NCBI GenBank assembly: GCA_026210745.1
Contig: CP110632.1
Location: 2,231,001 to 2,295,000, forward strand
Reading direction: 5' to 3'
DNA: 64,000 nt
From: Exobasidium rhododendri
Taxonomy: Eukaryota > Basidiomycota > Exobasidiomycetes > Exobasidiales > Exobasidiaceae
In this document: piece by piece, positions 1 through 10,722 of the stretch
Position numbering within the stretch: position 1 is the first letter of the stretch
Layout: each line of letters begins with the position of its first letter
Notes under the pieces: model-generated
Databases searched by the model: none
What the model was told of the DNA's origin: nothing
Seen by the model: the letters and a program-made list of their open reading frames with translations, nothing else
Made by a program: the position numbers and the translations under genes

Positions 1-1
1 G

Positions 2-1045
2 AAAGACAAGAAAGTCATCAATCCCTTCGTAGCAATGAGAGCAGCTTCCACTACACCGACAAAGAAGTCGCTCAAGAAGGTTGTCGCAACAGCAGCGCCG
101 ACCTTTGAATTACCAAGATTTTCTCAATTGGATCAGTCGGTCTTGGCGGAGCTACCTAAAGATGTTCGAGATGAGATTCTCAGGGAGGCGAGGATGGCGG
201 GAGAGTCTTCCATGACGACTAGATCGGTGGGCGGCGAGGGCAGTAGCAGCAATAGCACTAGCACACCGCGAAAGAGGCAGCAGTATCTCGACCTAGGACT
301 GTCGAGGGTAGGACATGAATCGAGAACACCGAGTAAGCTCAACCCGAGGTTCCATTCTATTTCCGACATTGGAAAGGCGGCCAAGAGTGGTGTAGCGGCG
401 GCAAGTGCAGGTGCAACGACGACATCAGTCATCGCTGAACATCTCTTAGAGCCGAGGCTCGTGAGCGAGAAAGACCTGATTCGACTAGAGATTGATCCAG
501 AGTTCTTTGCTGCTCTACCGGAAGAAGTGCAGAGGGAGACGTTGAAAGAACAAGCTGCCTATGTGAGCGATAAACAGGCTCGATTCAAGTCCGGAAAGCA
601 CATTCAAGAGTTGAGTCTGGTGGAGGAGAGAAGGCTGCAGACGCAGCTCGCCTACCCTTTGGAAGGTCGTCACAACACTTTTATGGCAACACCGATTTGT
701 ACGTCTGAATTGTATGTAGCCTCGCTTCCGAGCCTCAAGGGCAAAACCACCTTGGAGGAGATCAGAAACTTACTTGGCATCTGGTATCTTCAGTTCCAAT
801 CAACCGGCCCGAGACAGAAAGACGTAGATCGCTTTGCCAAATTCCTGCTGGAGTGTGCAGAGTCTTCGGATCTGGATCAACTGATCAAAGTTCGGGGTGT
901 GCTCAAGTGGTGGAAAGAGCTCATGGACCGAGAGGCCGTCGAAGAAACGTCGCGCAAACAATGGACAATTGCCTTTGAAGAGGTCAAAGGTCACGTAAAC
1001 GAGAGAGTAAGGGCAAACTTCGGAGCAGACGTATCGTTGAAGTGA
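2..1045 (+). CDS. REV1: REV1 C-terminal part (translesion DNA polymerase), 5'-truncated by window edge
   Basis: The frame is open from base 2, so the gene begins upstream of the window; about 347 C-terminal residues are visible. Two ubiquitin-binding motifs of the Rev1 type can be read: one around LAELPKDVRDEIL (near 145-180) and one around AALPEEVQRETL (near 510-545). They are separated by a Ser/Thr/Gly-rich linker. The last ~100 residues form a helical domain with the spacing of the Rev1 C-terminal domain (LEEIRNLLGIWY and VLKWWKEL are its cores). In the family this domain recruits Rev7/Pol zeta and other Y-family polymerases, while the UBMs bind monoubiquitinated PCNA. The catalytic and BRCT parts are not in view. 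It converges on the SDR gene 180 bp away. Confidence 0.86.
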   Translation, partial: KDKKVINPFVAMRAASTTPTKKSLKKVVATAAPTFELPRFSQLDQSVLAELPKDVRDEILREARMAGESSMTTRSVGGEGSSSNSTSTPRKRQQYLDLGLSRVGHESRTPSKLNPRFHSISDIGKAAKSGVAAASAGATTTSVIAEHLLEPRLVSEKDLIRLEIDPEFFAALPEEVQRETLKEQAAYVSDKQARFKSGKHIQELSLVEERRLQTQLAYPLEGRHNTFMATPICTSELYVASLPSLKGKTTLEEIRNLLGIWYLQFQSTGPRQKDVDRFAKFLLECAESSDLDQLIKVRGVLKWWKELMDREAVEETSRKQWTIAFEEVKGHVNERVRANFGADVSLK

Positions 1046-1228
1046 AGAAATTAGGCATTCACACCACTCGCTGCCTCCATCTGTATAATTAACATCATCT
1101 GTATTCAATATCCATACTTTTTCTGTGCCATCTTCGCCATGACTGATGGTCTGCGTGGTGAAGGGGAAAAGGCGATGGTTAAGCGTGACAGGCGCGGATT
1201 CGCGTTAGATCAACTCAATCATCTTTAC

Positions 1229-2570
1229 TCACAGGGTCGGCAGCAACCTTCTTGCCAGCCAATACTTTGCCGGTAGCTCTTCCACTCCTTCTAGATATCG
1301 GTCCACCGCATGGATGCACTTTGCGGCCACATGTGAGGTTGTGAGACCGTCACCTTTTCCTTTTCCCTTCCAACTATCATCAATAGCTCCAGACGATTCT
1401 ACCGATCCATCCACAGCACTCTTGCGAAAATCAGAGAGGATCGTCCCGGGTAGAGTTGCGTGAAAGGTGACTTTTGCTCGCTTCGGACTCGCAGTACTTG
1501 AAGCAGCTTGAGAAGCAGCTTCAATACCTACTGATTGAAAGCATATCAACTGTGCTGCTTTGGAGCTACCGTAGAGAGGCCGAGTCGGAGCGGGTATGTA
1601 GGCAGAGATACTGGAGAGCAGGTTGATGCTGGGTGCCAGCGATGTTGTCTGAAGCATGGGGAGCTGAGAAAGATTTTTTTTTCTACTGTTCAGCGCTTGT
1701 CACGGCATAAATAGAAGAGAGAAGTTTACACTCACGAACGTCGTCAGAACGAGCGAAGTGGCCACCACATTGACATTGTTGATTTGCTGATGAGCCTCTT
1801 GGACCACGAGCAGCCCATTGACGTCCGCTTCGATTTTGCTCGATTGTGGGGTCAGGTTGGGGAGCAACTCCGCTCTTGCTGTACTCCTGATGGGATCTAT
1901 GCCTGCAATTCCTAGCAAAGGTCTCAGAGCCGAGACACCAAAGCAGATGTGAAGCGTATCGATGCCACCGAAAGCTGCAATTCATTTCCAAGACAGAAGT
2001 GAGGATGAATTAAGCTGGTCTTTTTCTCCCCCAATCAAACTCCTCATAGATCTTCTCTTCTTGTGTCTCTTGCCACATCAGGTACTCACCTTTACGACAG
2101 GCTTCTCGAATCTGTATCAGATCTTCCGGCACACTACAGTCAAATCTCAGAGCAAAGATCCCTTCCGGAGTCTGTTTCACATCAGGATCATCAGCCGGTG
2201 ACTCCTTCTCCCAACCGGGAGCTTCTTGACTCTGCTCCCATTCTTCTCCCTTCCTCTTCTTTTCTATACACTCCGACACTACTAGATCCAGCTCTGCCTG
2301 TCGCCGACCCACCAAGACGATATTCCTACATCCTCTACCGGCATACGCTAAGGCTAGTTCCTTTCCCACCCCTGATGATGCACCCAGTATAAGTACTCTT
2401 TCTCGATAGGGTGGAACGACAGACTGCCGAGGTCTTGACCACTTGTAGAAGGCATATAGGACGGGTAGAGGGGTCAGGATGGCTGTAAAGGTGAAGACTG
2501 CTTGGGCTTGAGAGATATATTGATCGGGTACGTGAAGGATCTCCAGAACCTCACGAATCCAGTACACCAT
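1229..2570 (-). CDS. Membrane-anchored short-chain dehydrogenase/reductase (SDR)
   Basis: Three exons on the minus strand: 2570-2090, 1974-1736 and 1663-1229 (384 aa); donors are GTGAGT and the frame is kept across both joins. The N-terminus has a hydrophobic segment (FTFTAILTPLPVLYAF, residues ~27-45), suggesting an ER-type signal anchor. It is followed by the Rossmann glycine motif GASSGVGK. The central NNVNVVATS stretch and the YGSSKAA motif supply the catalytic Tyr-x-x-x-Lys of classical SDRs. The first intron falls inside the cofactor domain and joins ACRK to AFGGIDTLHICFG. Such anchored fungal SDRs act on sterols, sphingoid bases or acyl chains, and substrate cannot be told from sequence. 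It is divergent from the methyltransferase gene, with 275 bp between starts. Confidence 0.85.
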
Positions 2571-2844
2571 TGTAGGCCGATAAAGGCAGATGTAAAGTGC
2601 AAAGACTAAAACAGCGCAAGCTCCAGGCTGACCTCAAACGAAAAGGCTCGCAGTAAGTATGATCTGGTCTTGGTGTGGTGCGGGGGAAGGGCTTCTCATT
2701 GAAAGGAAAGTCATTTTGCTTACGTGATCGTATAGAAAGTTGAAATAGCCTGTCTCTTAAAGCACCAAATAGAGCTGAAGATGAAGGTCGGTCTCTCAGT
2801 ACCTTTTCTTGCTCGGCTACCTCTCAATACAGAAAAAGGGAGGA

Positions 2845-3984
2845 ATGGCAAAGATTCCTACCATCCATCGTACGCCTGATGTGGACAGGGGAGTGCAATA
2901 CTGGCAAGGTGTGGCGCCTACAGTCGATGGTGTACTTGGTGGCTATGGTAACGGGACCCTGCCAATTGTCGATGCTCAAGGATCAAGGACCTTCCTACTA
3001 CAAATGCTGCCCCGTCTTTCTACCAATGCACCGGCATCAGCAAATCAAGCACCTGAGCTATGGCTGAAGAAGAGAATTGCAGAAAGAGGTGGCAAGGGGA
3101 AAAGTGTCAGTAGAGCACTGGACTGTGGAGCGGGTGTAGGGAGAGTCTCGAGAGATGTCTTGACTAGATTATGCGATATCGTGCACATCGTCGAGCCGGT
3201 AGAAAGTGTGAGTTTCAGGCCTCTTCAACCGGTTCGCCTCGTTGTGAGGATGCGATTTTCCTTTGTCTCACTACTTTTTTCTGCTGCTGCCCCGCCACTG
3301 TACCACTGACAGTTCCTCGAAGAAGCCAAGAGGCAGTCCTCGTCATGGCCAGCTATGCAATTACCGCCCTCCAAGTCACCTTTTCAAGCTCGTAAGATAA
3401 TTCACTTTCATTTGAGCACACTACAGACCTTTGATCCAGCAATGCCCTACACTTCTTCTGCGACATCGCATTCCAAGTTGAGCAAGCGAGCGAAACTAGA
3501 CCCTTCAGCAAATCAAAACAAAGCTCTCTTCCAACCTACGTACTCAGTAGCAGACGCAGGTGAAAATGATCCTGACTCTGAAGCACTGGCGACAGCAGTA
3601 CAAAGCGAGCCCATCAAATACGACGTCATCTGGTGTCAATGGTGTCTGCAACATCTCTCCGACAAGGACTTGGTCTCCTTTCTCAAGAAATCGAAAGCTT
3701 GTCTCGTCGAAGCAGACAGTACTATTAGCACGAAAAGTCAGAAAAAGGGAGCCGTCTTGGACGGATCGGGAATTATCGTCGTCAAAGAGAACGTCCTGCG
3801 AGATGAAAGTGATGGAACAGAAAAGGTGTGGTATGACGATGAAGATCATTCCATCACGAGAACAAGCAATGCCTATGAGCGAGTCTTTGCAGAGGCAGGG
3901 CTACTAGTAGTCAAGACCCAACTTCAGCTTGGACTACCTGCGGAGCTCTTTCCCGTAAGAATCTGGTGCCTCTGTAGGGGCTGA
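2845..3984 (+). CDS. Alpha-N-methyltransferase NTM1/Tae1 family
   Basis: Two exons, 2845-3207 and 3313-3984 (344 aa); the join VEPVES to FLEEAKRQ restores the family frame. The start is the first ATG of the open frame. The protein begins with the family signature DRGVQYWQGVAPTVDGVLGG, followed by the SAM-binding motif I LDCGAGVGRV and the acidic end of strand 2 (VEPVE). The second half has WCQWCLQHLSDKDL and the closing substrate-domain block (SITRTSNAYERVFAEAG). The family methylates the alpha-amino group of proteins that start X-Pro-Lys after Met removal, including ribosomal proteins. At 344 aa it is longer than the ~220-240 aa usual for the family; the extra length is a polar insert around residues 140-190. 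Confidence 0.86.
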
Positions 3985-4441
3985 GGAGAGACACTACCAA
4001 GATGTAACTACTTCCTGACATCATCAAGACGTTCGATTCGAATATTGCCCTGCTGCCTTGATTTTCATATATTTTTTCAACTGCGGTTCCCGTACCAAAG
4101 ATACTAAGATACATTCCCTCCCATGCTGATCATCAGATCATGGGCGACTGACTGTTCTTCCACTCTATGTGCCTTCTTTGCATTTTCATTCCTTGCCTAT
4201 AAAGTTGCCCTACTTTGTGTGATTACTTGCTATGTGATGGAGGAAATTCGAGAGCACTTGAACATAATGGGCAATGAAACGAGATATTAGCTGTGGTGGT
4301 TGTTGTTGTTGTTTTTGGATACTATGTCGATAAAGTAAGTGGTGATATATTGGTGTTTGTGCGAGACCCGTTCACGTTCCACCTCCGTGCGGTCTCTTCC
4401 TCCATCTTCTTTCCCTTTCCTCTCTCTCTCGTGCGTGTACA
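3985..4441. other. Convergent intergenic region
   Basis: Shared 3' flank of the methyltransferase gene (plus) and the unknown minus-strand gene. It has T-rich stretches and a GT-rich run near 4290-4320 but no supportable gene. Confidence 0.5.
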
Positions 4442-6898
4442 TCATGTCTTCAGCGTGGACTGTCGAGCTGATCGACGACCGACGAGGCGAGCTGGTGACT
4501 TGTGCTTTGGCGGCGACGACGTTTTAGCTTTCTTGTCCGCTACTGCTTCTTCTACTTGAGCATCCTCCAAGCACACCCTCTTTCCTCCTCTCTTCCTTGG
4601 CTTCTCCAAGTCTTGACCTTCGTCGATCTCTTCCTCCCTCTCCTTCTCATCTTCGGTCTCTTCTTCTCCTATGCCAAATGCCCGCTTCGGCTTGGTGAGA
4701 GATTCGCTCTGCTCCCACGCCAAGTCCAATTCAGACAGACACATGCGCTCGGGTGGCTCCATGACAAGCGCTGCATGTTCATCCTTGTCTTCTTCGTCTT
4801 CTCCCGACGAAACAAGTCGACCGGCGATAGAAGCAGAAGATGGCAAAAGCGCCTGCTTGGGCTGGTCTCCCCCTCCCAAAGTAGTAGTCTGAAGTTGCTT
4901 CAATTTGGTCTGAATAGCCGGCGGAGGGAGCGTCAAAGGGAGCACTTCAGGCTTGACACCCTGAGCAGAAGGTTCAAAAGATGGACTGGTGAAGGCACTA
5001 CTTGCATGAGGACTAGAGAGCATCAAGGCGTGTTGCTTGGTCGATAAGCCGAGGATACTAGGATGAACGACGGGACTGAGTAGATTGACCGCCATCCTTT
5101 CATCCTCGCCGTCTTCTTCTTCCTCCTTTATCACAATCCGATCCACTCCACTTCGGCTAGTAGACTCCAAACGATGCTGCTGGCCATCTTCCTCGTTTGC
5201 CTGAATCATTTCATCGAAGGGCAACGAAAGAGTGAGAGAGCCGGCGTGTGTATGTGGACGCCGAGAAGATGTCTCCAAAGCGTGAGCAAACACAGCGTCC
5301 TTCTTCCCGCTGTCCTTTTCGTCTTCGTCAAGTCCAGCACTCGATCGTCTCTCTGGCAGATCGCACGTCGACTGAGGACTCCTCGGTGTTGTAGCGGGCG
5401 TGTCTTCCGTCTCGCTATCGTCACCACTCTTGCTGTCACGACGACTACTCTTAGAGCAAAGGGAAGCTGACTTTTGGTGATGATGCTGATGTTGAGCCTC
5501 TCCGAAATCACCACCATCCAGCATAGCAACGTGGAAATCATCTTCCTCATCTAGGTCACTGGCTTCGCTGTGTTCTTCTTCTCCTCCCCTTTCCGCTGCG
5601 ATAGCGCCTAGACGAAATCGTAAGGTTGGTGCGATGCCGTTGGACGTCCAGGCCCATCTACCATCTAGTATGGAAGCGGATTGAGATCGGGCGTGACTAC
5701 TCTCGCCTGAGCTTTGTTTCGTCGATCGTTGAACAGAGTGAGAGACACCTTGATGCGATTTTAATCCGCCTCGTCTAGAAAGAAGAGGTGGAGGTTCTAG
5801 AAGACAACCGTTGGACGTAGGCCATCTCCTGACCCCGAACTTTTCCCTGGCAGCAGACAAAGCGTGGAAGCCTTTGCTACGCACGCCACCAACAAGCTTT
5901 TTGAGTCTACTACCAGTCGCCCCTGCGTCCGAATCTTCGTCATGGTCGCCGTCCCCATCTGGTTCGGCCATGGCCATGAGAAGGGCATTTTCTGCGTTGC
6001 CATCAGATTCGTATCCGCCAGCTACTCCTTTCTGATCTTCCGCTCTGGATGACAGTCGAAGAACGGTGACAGGAGTGCTCTGAATACCTCCATCTTCGGC
6101 CTTTGCCTTCCTTGAGGTCTTCTCAGACGTTGCTAGAGCCTTTTCTTCTGGACTCTGACTCTTGGAAGCGACACGACTGATACGAATCTTGAGACCTGAT
6201 CCTGTCGACGAAGCTGGTGCAGTACCCTGTGATTGTAGCGTCGACGTCGCAGGCACCACTGCTGTACTGGTGATTGTGGAAGGAGGTTTTGACATTGTAC
6301 TTGGACGTCGCTTCCTTTTACCGGGACCGAAAACTTCCTTGTCTTGTGAAGTACTGGGCACACTCAACGTGCTGGTACTTGTTGATTCGGACACTGCAGG
6401 AGCTGATTGCGTTGACGTCGATACTAATTTCACTGTGTGTTGCTTTTTCTGCATGTTTTTAATTGAGCCTCCATTCCCAGCGGCTGCTGAAGCTACTGCA
6501 CCTTGAGCAGGTGATGTACTTGCTTTCACCTGATAGTGGTGGTAGTGTGAAGTGCGAGTCGGCGGTGGCGAGGGTGAAGGAAGTAGTCGACTTGAGGGCT
6601 TCCTTGTCCTAGTCATCGACCTCCGTGGCTGCGCAGCAGTAGTCTGAGCATCGTCTTGCGCTGGTGGCGAGGCAAGCGACGTAGGGTCTGCCTTATCTCC
6701 TCCAACCTCTGCCATGACCTGTGGCGTCTCTGTCTTGATTTCAATGTCCTCGCTCTTCATATCCACCTCTGGGGCGATGGTTGCTTGTTCTTTCAGAGTG
6801 GGAGCATTTACTTTGCTTGCTTTCCGAGAAGGCATCTCGCTTTTCACTGAGTTCGATCGCGGGATACGCACTGACCGCTGGATCGGTTTAAGGGCCAT
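4442..6898 (-). CDS. Long disordered protein of unknown function
   Basis: A single open frame of 818 aa from the first ATG at 6898 (MALKPIQRSVRIPR). The open frame runs a further 33 codons upstream without another ATG. Composition is dominated by Ser, Thr, Pro, Glu, Asp and Lys, as expected for an intrinsically disordered, probably nuclear protein. Two less degenerate islands stand out: AREKFGVRRWPTSNGCLLEPP (in two parts, residues ~348-370) and WAWTSNGIAPTLRFRLGAIA (~410-430). The C-terminus is basic (RLVGRRSARQSTLKT) after several acidic clusters. No known domain is recognised; the conserved-looking islands may be short binding motifs. The length of the open frame and the absence of stop codons make a real gene likely, though small introns cannot be excluded. 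Confidence 0.68.
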   Translation of the reverse strand: MALKPIQRSVRIPRSNSVKSEMPSRKASKVNAPTLKEQATIAPEVDMKSEDIEIKTETPQVMAEVGGDKADPTSLASPPAQDDAQTTAAQPRRSMTRTRKPSSRLLPSPSPPPTRTSHYHHYQVKASTSPAQGAVASAAAGNGGSIKNMQKKQHTVKLVSTSTQSAPAVSESTSTSTLSVPSTSQDKEVFGPGKRKRRPSTMSKPPSTITSTAVVPATSTLQSQGTAPASSTGSGLKIRISRVASKSQSPEEKALATSEKTSRKAKAEDGGIQSTPVTVLRLSSRAEDQKGVAGGYESDGNAENALLMAMAEPDGDGDHDEDSDAGATGSRLKKLVGGVRSKGFHALSAAREKFGVRRWPTSNGCLLEPPPLLSRRGGLKSHQGVSHSVQRSTKQSSGESSHARSQSASILDGRWAWTSNGIAPTLRFRLGAIAAERGGEEEHSEASDLDEEDDFHVAMLDGGDFGEAQHQHHHQKSASLCSKSSRRDSKSGDDSETEDTPATTPRSPQSTCDLPERRSSAGLDEDEKDSGKKDAVFAHALETSSRRPHTHAGSLTLSLPFDEMIQANEEDGQQHRLESTSRSGVDRIVIKEEEEDGEDERMAVNLLSPVVHPSILGLSTKQHALMLSSPHASSAFTSPSFEPSAQGVKPEVLPLTLPPPAIQTKLKQLQTTTLGGGDQPKQALLPSSASIAGRLVSSGEDEEDKDEHAALVMEPPERMCLSELDLAWEQSESLTKPKRAFGIGEEETEDEKEREEEIDEGQDLEKPRKRGGKRVCLEDAQVEEAVADKKAKTSSPPKHKSPARLVGRRSARQSTLKT

Positions 6899-8247
6899 TA
6901 TAAGGTGAGGCGCTCTGCGTCGAGGAAGTGAAGCAGCAATTTTCAGAGTAGCGCCTTGTGTCAGATGGCGATGATCGAAGTGAAGGTGCGCCTCCAATCA
7001 AGATCCAAGGATAATATTTTGTAAGTAGCGGAAGGTCATAAGAAGGCGGTTTGAAAAGGTGGGAAGACCGAAACAAAAGGTGGCGAGGAGAAGAGAAGTG
7101 AAGGTGGAAAGGTAATACGAACAGTCGTTTATTAGCAGTGGTGGGAATAGTCGGTCATGGCGAGATGGGACGGGGTCGAAGGGTGTGAGGTGTAGGAGAT
7201 AAGTTCAACAAAAAATTAGTAGTTGAATCTCATAGACAATGTGAGTGACTCCCTTGCGCTGCCTTCCTGCCTTGGCCTTGCCGTCACCCGCGCCAGGCAA
7301 CGCTTACTACCGCGGTGCACTCGTGTCCTTGATTTCGTCAACGGCCACTTTGTCAGTGTCCCCCCTTTTGAAACGGACAGATTATTCTCGGGCTAGTGGA
7401 GATGCGCGTGGCTGGCAACCACAGTCCAAAGGTGGCACAAACACTAGTAGCAGATAGAGCGAATACAATGTGAGTGTGTAGTCCCAAATCGCGACGTAGG
7501 GAGCAGCTACCCCCTCCCTCCCTCTTCCTGAGTCTACAAGAAGCTACTCTCACATCAAGCTCCTCCAGCAACAGCACGCCTCTCTGACATACACACCTCA
7601 GTCTGGTGTTGTAGCTCGAGCACCTAGAAAGTTGACACACACCGAGATTCTTTTCAAAGCCCGTTCGCTCAGCCCCCTTGTCACGCCTCACAGCAAAGGC
7701 AAAGGTTACCTCCACTGTCGCTTTCTTTGACCACTTCGCTCTCGGCGGAACACCTTTGTCGCTGAGATCGCTCTACCACACGCATTCTGCATCGAATCAT
7801 ATCAGCAAAGTCTTGTGAAGGGTTCCATCCCATCAGCTTGCGCTTTGTCCCGCCTTTTCTACCTTCGATAAGTCACGCCAAGGGGAGAACACAGCTGCAT
7901 CCACACAGGCCCCTGTCTCCATCAACTCAGCTTCATCTTAGATATCGCGCTGTCTCTTCTCCTCTTCGTAAATCATCGCACGTCTGACGAGAGCTCAGAC
8001 CCAATCAAAGGCAGCAAAAGCAGCTCCCTTGACGGCCCTTTCTCGTTCGACACAACTGACCTCGACTGCTCTCGCAATTTGCACCTCTACCATCCGCGTC
8101 ACCTCTTCGAGCCTTCCCAGCTCCCTCTCTCGGTAAGGATATAGTTACATTGTACTTGCGAAAGTAGCGACCACAGCATCCCCACATATTCAAGCATTTG
8201 CTTGGCAATACTGCGCGCGGAGAAAAGACATAAAGTTCAAAAGCAAA
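6899..8247. promoter_or_regulatory. Divergent promoter and long 5' leader region
   Basis: A 1.35 kb gap separates two divergent starts. The right two thirds is C/T-rich on the plus strand (7500-8100), as in long fungal 5' leaders of PPZ-type genes. No ORF here shows coding character and no specific operator was identified. Confidence 0.45.
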
Positions 8248-9929
8248 ATGCTGAAATCATTCAATAAGCTCATGGGAGGGTCTTCCAAGAAAGGCAAGAC
8301 CAAGTTGCAAGACGGAGACGACAGCATAGGTCCAGATGATACCGAAGTCTCAAGCTCATCGGCCTCCGTTGCCGGTCAAGGAAGTATCGGAAGATCACGA
8401 GCAACGAGCGATACAAGTGTGCCTTCTAACGGGAAATCGAGAAAGGGATCTGGAGCGTTGTCGTCTCTGAGTCAGCAAAACACGAATGACTCCGATCGGT
8501 CGCAGCCAGTAAAGATTGAGAAGCATGGAGGATTGAGCAAGCATGAAAGTCCGCTGCCATCACCTTCTTCCTCCACGGCAAACGTCAACGGAGCAGACAC
8601 GAGCGCAGTTCTAAATGGAGGTCAGGAGGCAGAAAGCCCTACGAAGTCCTATAATCACAGAGCTGATGCACCTTCATCGGTGACTCCATCACCCACAACG
8701 TCCATGCCGGCAGGTAATGCGGTATCTGATTCGCCTCCCAATATCCCAACGACGCAAACCATCTTAGCAAACCCTTCAGGTTCTGCGCCTGCTTTGAGTA
8801 GTTCTGCGGGTCGAGGGAACGGTAGCACCCCTGGATCAGGCGTCGCTAATCAACGACCTGTGTCTTCTGGTGGTCCTGCAAATGGCAGTGGATCGAGTGC
8901 GGATCCAGTCCGAACTTTCAACATCGATGATATGATTGCCCGACTCTTAGAGGCAGGGTACAGCACTTCTAAACTACCAAAACCAGCGCTGAAGAATGCA
9001 GAGATCACAGCTGTCTGCACAGCCGCTAGAGAGGTTTTTCTATCGCAACCGACGCTGATAGAACTATCGCCCCCAGTCAAGATTGTCGGCGACACGCATG
9101 GACAGTACCAAGATCTACTTCGACTCTTTGAGATGTGCGGCTTCCCTCCTCAAAGCAATTATCTCTTCCTCGGCGATTATGTCGATCGAGGAAAGCAAAG
9201 CTTGGAGACGATTCTTTTGCTGCTTTGTTATAAGATCAAGTACCCCGAGAATTTCTTCCTACTGCGTGGTAATCACGAATGCGCCAATGTGACGAGAGGT
9301 GAGTAGAGGAAGAAGGGATGGGAAGCAGCGTGGGGTTTACTAGTAGCTTACTAAGACCTACTCTCCCCATCACTCCAGTGTACGGCTTCTATGACGAATG
9401 CAAACGTAGAGTGAACATCAAGATATGGAAGACGTTCATTGACGTCTTCAACACGCTGCCTATTGCTGCTGTAGTTGCTTCCAAGATCTTTTGCGTTCAT
9501 GGTGGCTTGAGCCCATCGCTTTCGAACATGGATGACATACGAAGGATAGAACGACCGACCGACGTCCCTGATTACGGCTTGTTGAACGACTTGCTCTGGT
9601 CAGATCCAAGTGACACAGCCCTGGATTGGGAAGACAATGAGCGAGGTGTCAGTTATTGTTTCGGAAAGGCAGTTATTCAACAATTCTTGGCACAGTACGA
9701 CTTCGACCTGATCTGTAGAGCGCACATGGTCGTGGAGGACGGATACGAGTTCTGGAACGAAAGGACGCTGGTCACCATCTTCAGTGCACCGAATTATTGT
9801 GGAGAGTTTGACAACTTCGGGGCGGTGATGAGCGTTTCAGAAGACTTGCTCTGTGCTTTTGAGTTGCTGAAACCTCTGGATGGAGCAGCGTTGAAAAAGG
9901 AGATGGCCAAGAACAAGAGGCGGCGTTAA
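8248..9929 (+). CDS. PPZ1: Serine/threonine protein phosphatase PPZ type
   Basis: Two exons, 8248-9298 and 9379-9929 (533 aa); the join reconstitutes [15 protein letters not shown]. Residues ~1-220 are Ser/Pro/Gly-rich and disordered. The PPP catalytic domain follows at ~224-525, with GDTHGQ, GDYVDRG and GNHE metal-binding motifs, the [11 protein letters not shown] loop and [11 protein letters not shown]. This architecture (long Ser-rich N-terminus plus PP1-like core) is that of fungal Ppz, which controls monovalent cation transport, salt tolerance and cell-wall integrity. Known Ppz proteins are N-myristoylated at Gly2; here the first ATG gives Met-Leu-Lys, while a second ATG at 8272 gives MGGSSKKGK. 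The catalytic GDTHG has Thr where PP1/PPZ usually have Ile. Convergent with the unknown gene ending at 10723. Confidence 0.93.
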
Positions 9930-10722
9930 ATCCTGCAACGATAGACGGCTTTAATGGCCTTGAACGTCTTCTTATGAATTCAACGACAATGTACTGCGAT
10001 AAACGATCGGAACTTCTTTGCTTCTTCGGACGAAAACCAAACTTGCTTCTGGACTACATCACTACCACCGAGGACTATGAGACGAAAGAGTCTGCTGCAT
10101 ATACACAGGAGACGCACTCAAGAGCGATCAGACTCATTCGTAATATATTATGGCCGCAACGTCTACCTTATTTCTGGAATCACTTGCAACACCTTCCTTC
10201 CCTTCTTCTCCTCCTCGCTCCCCGCCCCTTTCCTCTGTCATCTTTCGTTCGACCTCATGCGCGTATTTCATTGCCCTTTTTTTTTCTTTCTCCCTTTCCC
10301 TTCTCCTTTCTATAAAGGACACTTGCACTACACCTTCCTCGTATCTTGTTCCCTTTTTCTCACATAGTCTGCTTCCCCACCTTTCTCCAAAATTGTCTGT
10401 CTATTTCCGTCCCCCGCTTCCTCCCCTTTGTGGTCTTTTAGATTTCTCATCTCTCCCGAGTCATCCAAATCCTTTTCAGGCATATGCCTTCCCATCCAAG
10501 CACAATAATGAACTTTGAAGTCAAACTTTACATATCTATGATACATGGTCCGTGAAGTGCAAGTGATGGGATGTCAGTAGGTAGGGTTGGTAGAATCTGC
10601 TTTGCGTGCATCGTTGCTGGGTATGGGAGCGGAGAAGAGAGAGAGAGAGGGAGAGAAAAGATGGGGAAAGAGAAAGGGGATAAAAGGAATAAAGAGAGCG
10701 TGACAGACTACGTTGCTCAACC
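9930..10722. other. Convergent intergenic region
   Basis: 3' flanks of the PPZ gene and the following minus-strand gene. It is strongly pyrimidine-rich on the plus strand (10190-10470) with a short GA repeat near 10635-10660. No gene supported. Confidence 0.45.

Noticed and set aside
1683-1991. 102-codon minus-strand open frame with Trp/His-rich product
   Set aside because: Wrong frame; the adjacent frame carries the SDR middle exon.
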